Source: Acidimicrobiia bacterium (lineage in GTDB: Bacteria; Actinomycetota; Acidimicrobiia; Spongiisociales; ZC4RG35). From it: a DNA stretch of 5,693 nt. Both the position numbers and the translations under genes were made by a program. Positions 5,410 through 5,693 of the stretch are shown here, piece by piece. The stretch spans positions 1-5,693 of the forward strand of contig QIDW01000168.1 in the NCBI GenBank assembly GCA_003230435.1. Reading direction: 5' to 3'. The notes beneath the pieces were generated by a model, which saw only the letters and a program-made list of their open reading frames with translations, was not told the origin of the DNA and did not search any database. The first letter of the stretch is position 1; the number at the start of each line of letters is the position of its first letter.

Positions 5410-5693
5410 ATGGGATCGGCCAATGACGTCCGCTTCGCTTTGCTGTATGACAGGTACTACCAGCACATCTACGCCTACTGCCGCCGACGGACCGCTCCCG
5501 ACCGGGTAGATGACGCCGTGGCCGACACCTTTCTCACCGCCTGGCGTCGCATCGATGATGTTCCCGACGATCGAGAAGGTCTTCTCTGGCTCTACCGGGT
5601 GGCCTACCGGGTTCTCGGCCACCAATGGCGCAGCGTTTCACGCCGCCGCAAACTCGAACAGAAGCTGGTTTCGCTGGGCAAGGAAAGTCCGCT
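5410..5693 (+). CDS. ECF-type RNA polymerase sigma factor, N-terminal part (3' partial)
   Basis: Ninety-four codons are present before the right edge. They cover sigma region 2. A helical stretch FALLYDRYYQHIYAYCRRR (residues 9-27) matches region 2.1. DDAVADTFLTAWRRI (about 34-48) matches the region 2.2 core-binding segment. GLLWLYRVAYRVL (about 57-69) and the basic HQWRSVSRRRKL (about 71-82) match regions 2.3 and 2.4, which contact the -10 element. The absence of region 1 fits a group IV (ECF) factor; region 4 would lie off the window. The ATG at 5410 is chosen because GAGGGG at 5399-5404 is a good ribosome binding site 5 bases upstream, and an in-frame TAG at 5383-5385 excludes an earlier start. 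It follows the CPBP protease gene on the same strand after a hairpin-rich gap. The ECF subgroup and any anti-sigma partner cannot be told from this fragment. Confidence 0.88.
   Translation, partial: MGSANDVRFALLYDRYYQHIYAYCRRRTAPDRVDDAVADTFLTAWRRIDDVPDDREGLLWLYRVAYRVLGHQWRSVSRRRKLEQKLVSLGKESP

Noticed and set aside
5197..5625. Minus-strand frame of 142 codons running through the sigma factor start
   Set aside because: Its upstream two-thirds lie opposite the sigma region 2 coding sequence, which has a good ribosome binding site and clear helices. Only the last 40 codons outside that gene are worth separate mention.

Overview
The window is 5,693 bases of compact, moderately GC-rich chromosomal DNA with a typical bacterial gene layout. 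Gene content suggests an actinobacterium: a polytopic alpha/beta hydrolase of the Abhydrolase_9 (PF10081/DUF2319) type, a family mostly known from Actinomycetota; GTG and TTG starts; and two genes that look leaderless. Acidimicrobiia is possible, but I cannot fix the class from sequence alone. I see no mobile element, CRISPR array, tRNA or rRNA, and no gene-free stretch longer than 300 bases.

Layout from left to right. (1) The 3' half of fabH (beta-ketoacyl-ACP synthase III, + strand) enters from the left edge and ends at 466. (2) A membrane-anchored alpha/beta hydrolase (- strand, 1632 to 457) converges on fabH and overlaps it by 10 bases. (3) A 128-base divergent intergenic region (1633-1760) carries two mirror-image candidate leaderless promoters and a 10-base inverted repeat. 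(4) A 637-residue Abhydrolase_9 protein (+ strand, 1761-3674) follows. (5) A potassium-channel-like protein (- strand, 4409 to 3681) converges on it with a 6-base gap. (6) An 89-base divergent region (4410-4498) contains a perfect 19-base palindrome next to the channel start. (7) A CPBP/CAAX-type intramembrane protease (+ strand, 4499-5200) follows. (8) A 209-base intergenic stretch (5201-5409) is packed with successive inverted repeats and a 7-codon upstream reading frame. (9) The start of an ECF-type sigma factor gene (+ strand, from 5410) runs off the right edge.

How the genes may work together is mostly inference. FabH initiates fatty acid synthesis, and the two neighbouring hydrolases carry complete Ser-Asp-His triads and membrane segments, so a membrane or cell-envelope lipid theme is plausible. 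The protease and the sigma factor are adjacent and co-oriented, which invites comparison with regulated intramembrane proteolysis of anti-sigma factors, although no anti-sigma gene lies in the window. The most noteworthy non-coding signals are the 19-base palindrome at 4417-4435, the inverted repeat at 1689-1735 and the structured leader at 5206-5369. I found nothing that establishes a new biological system.
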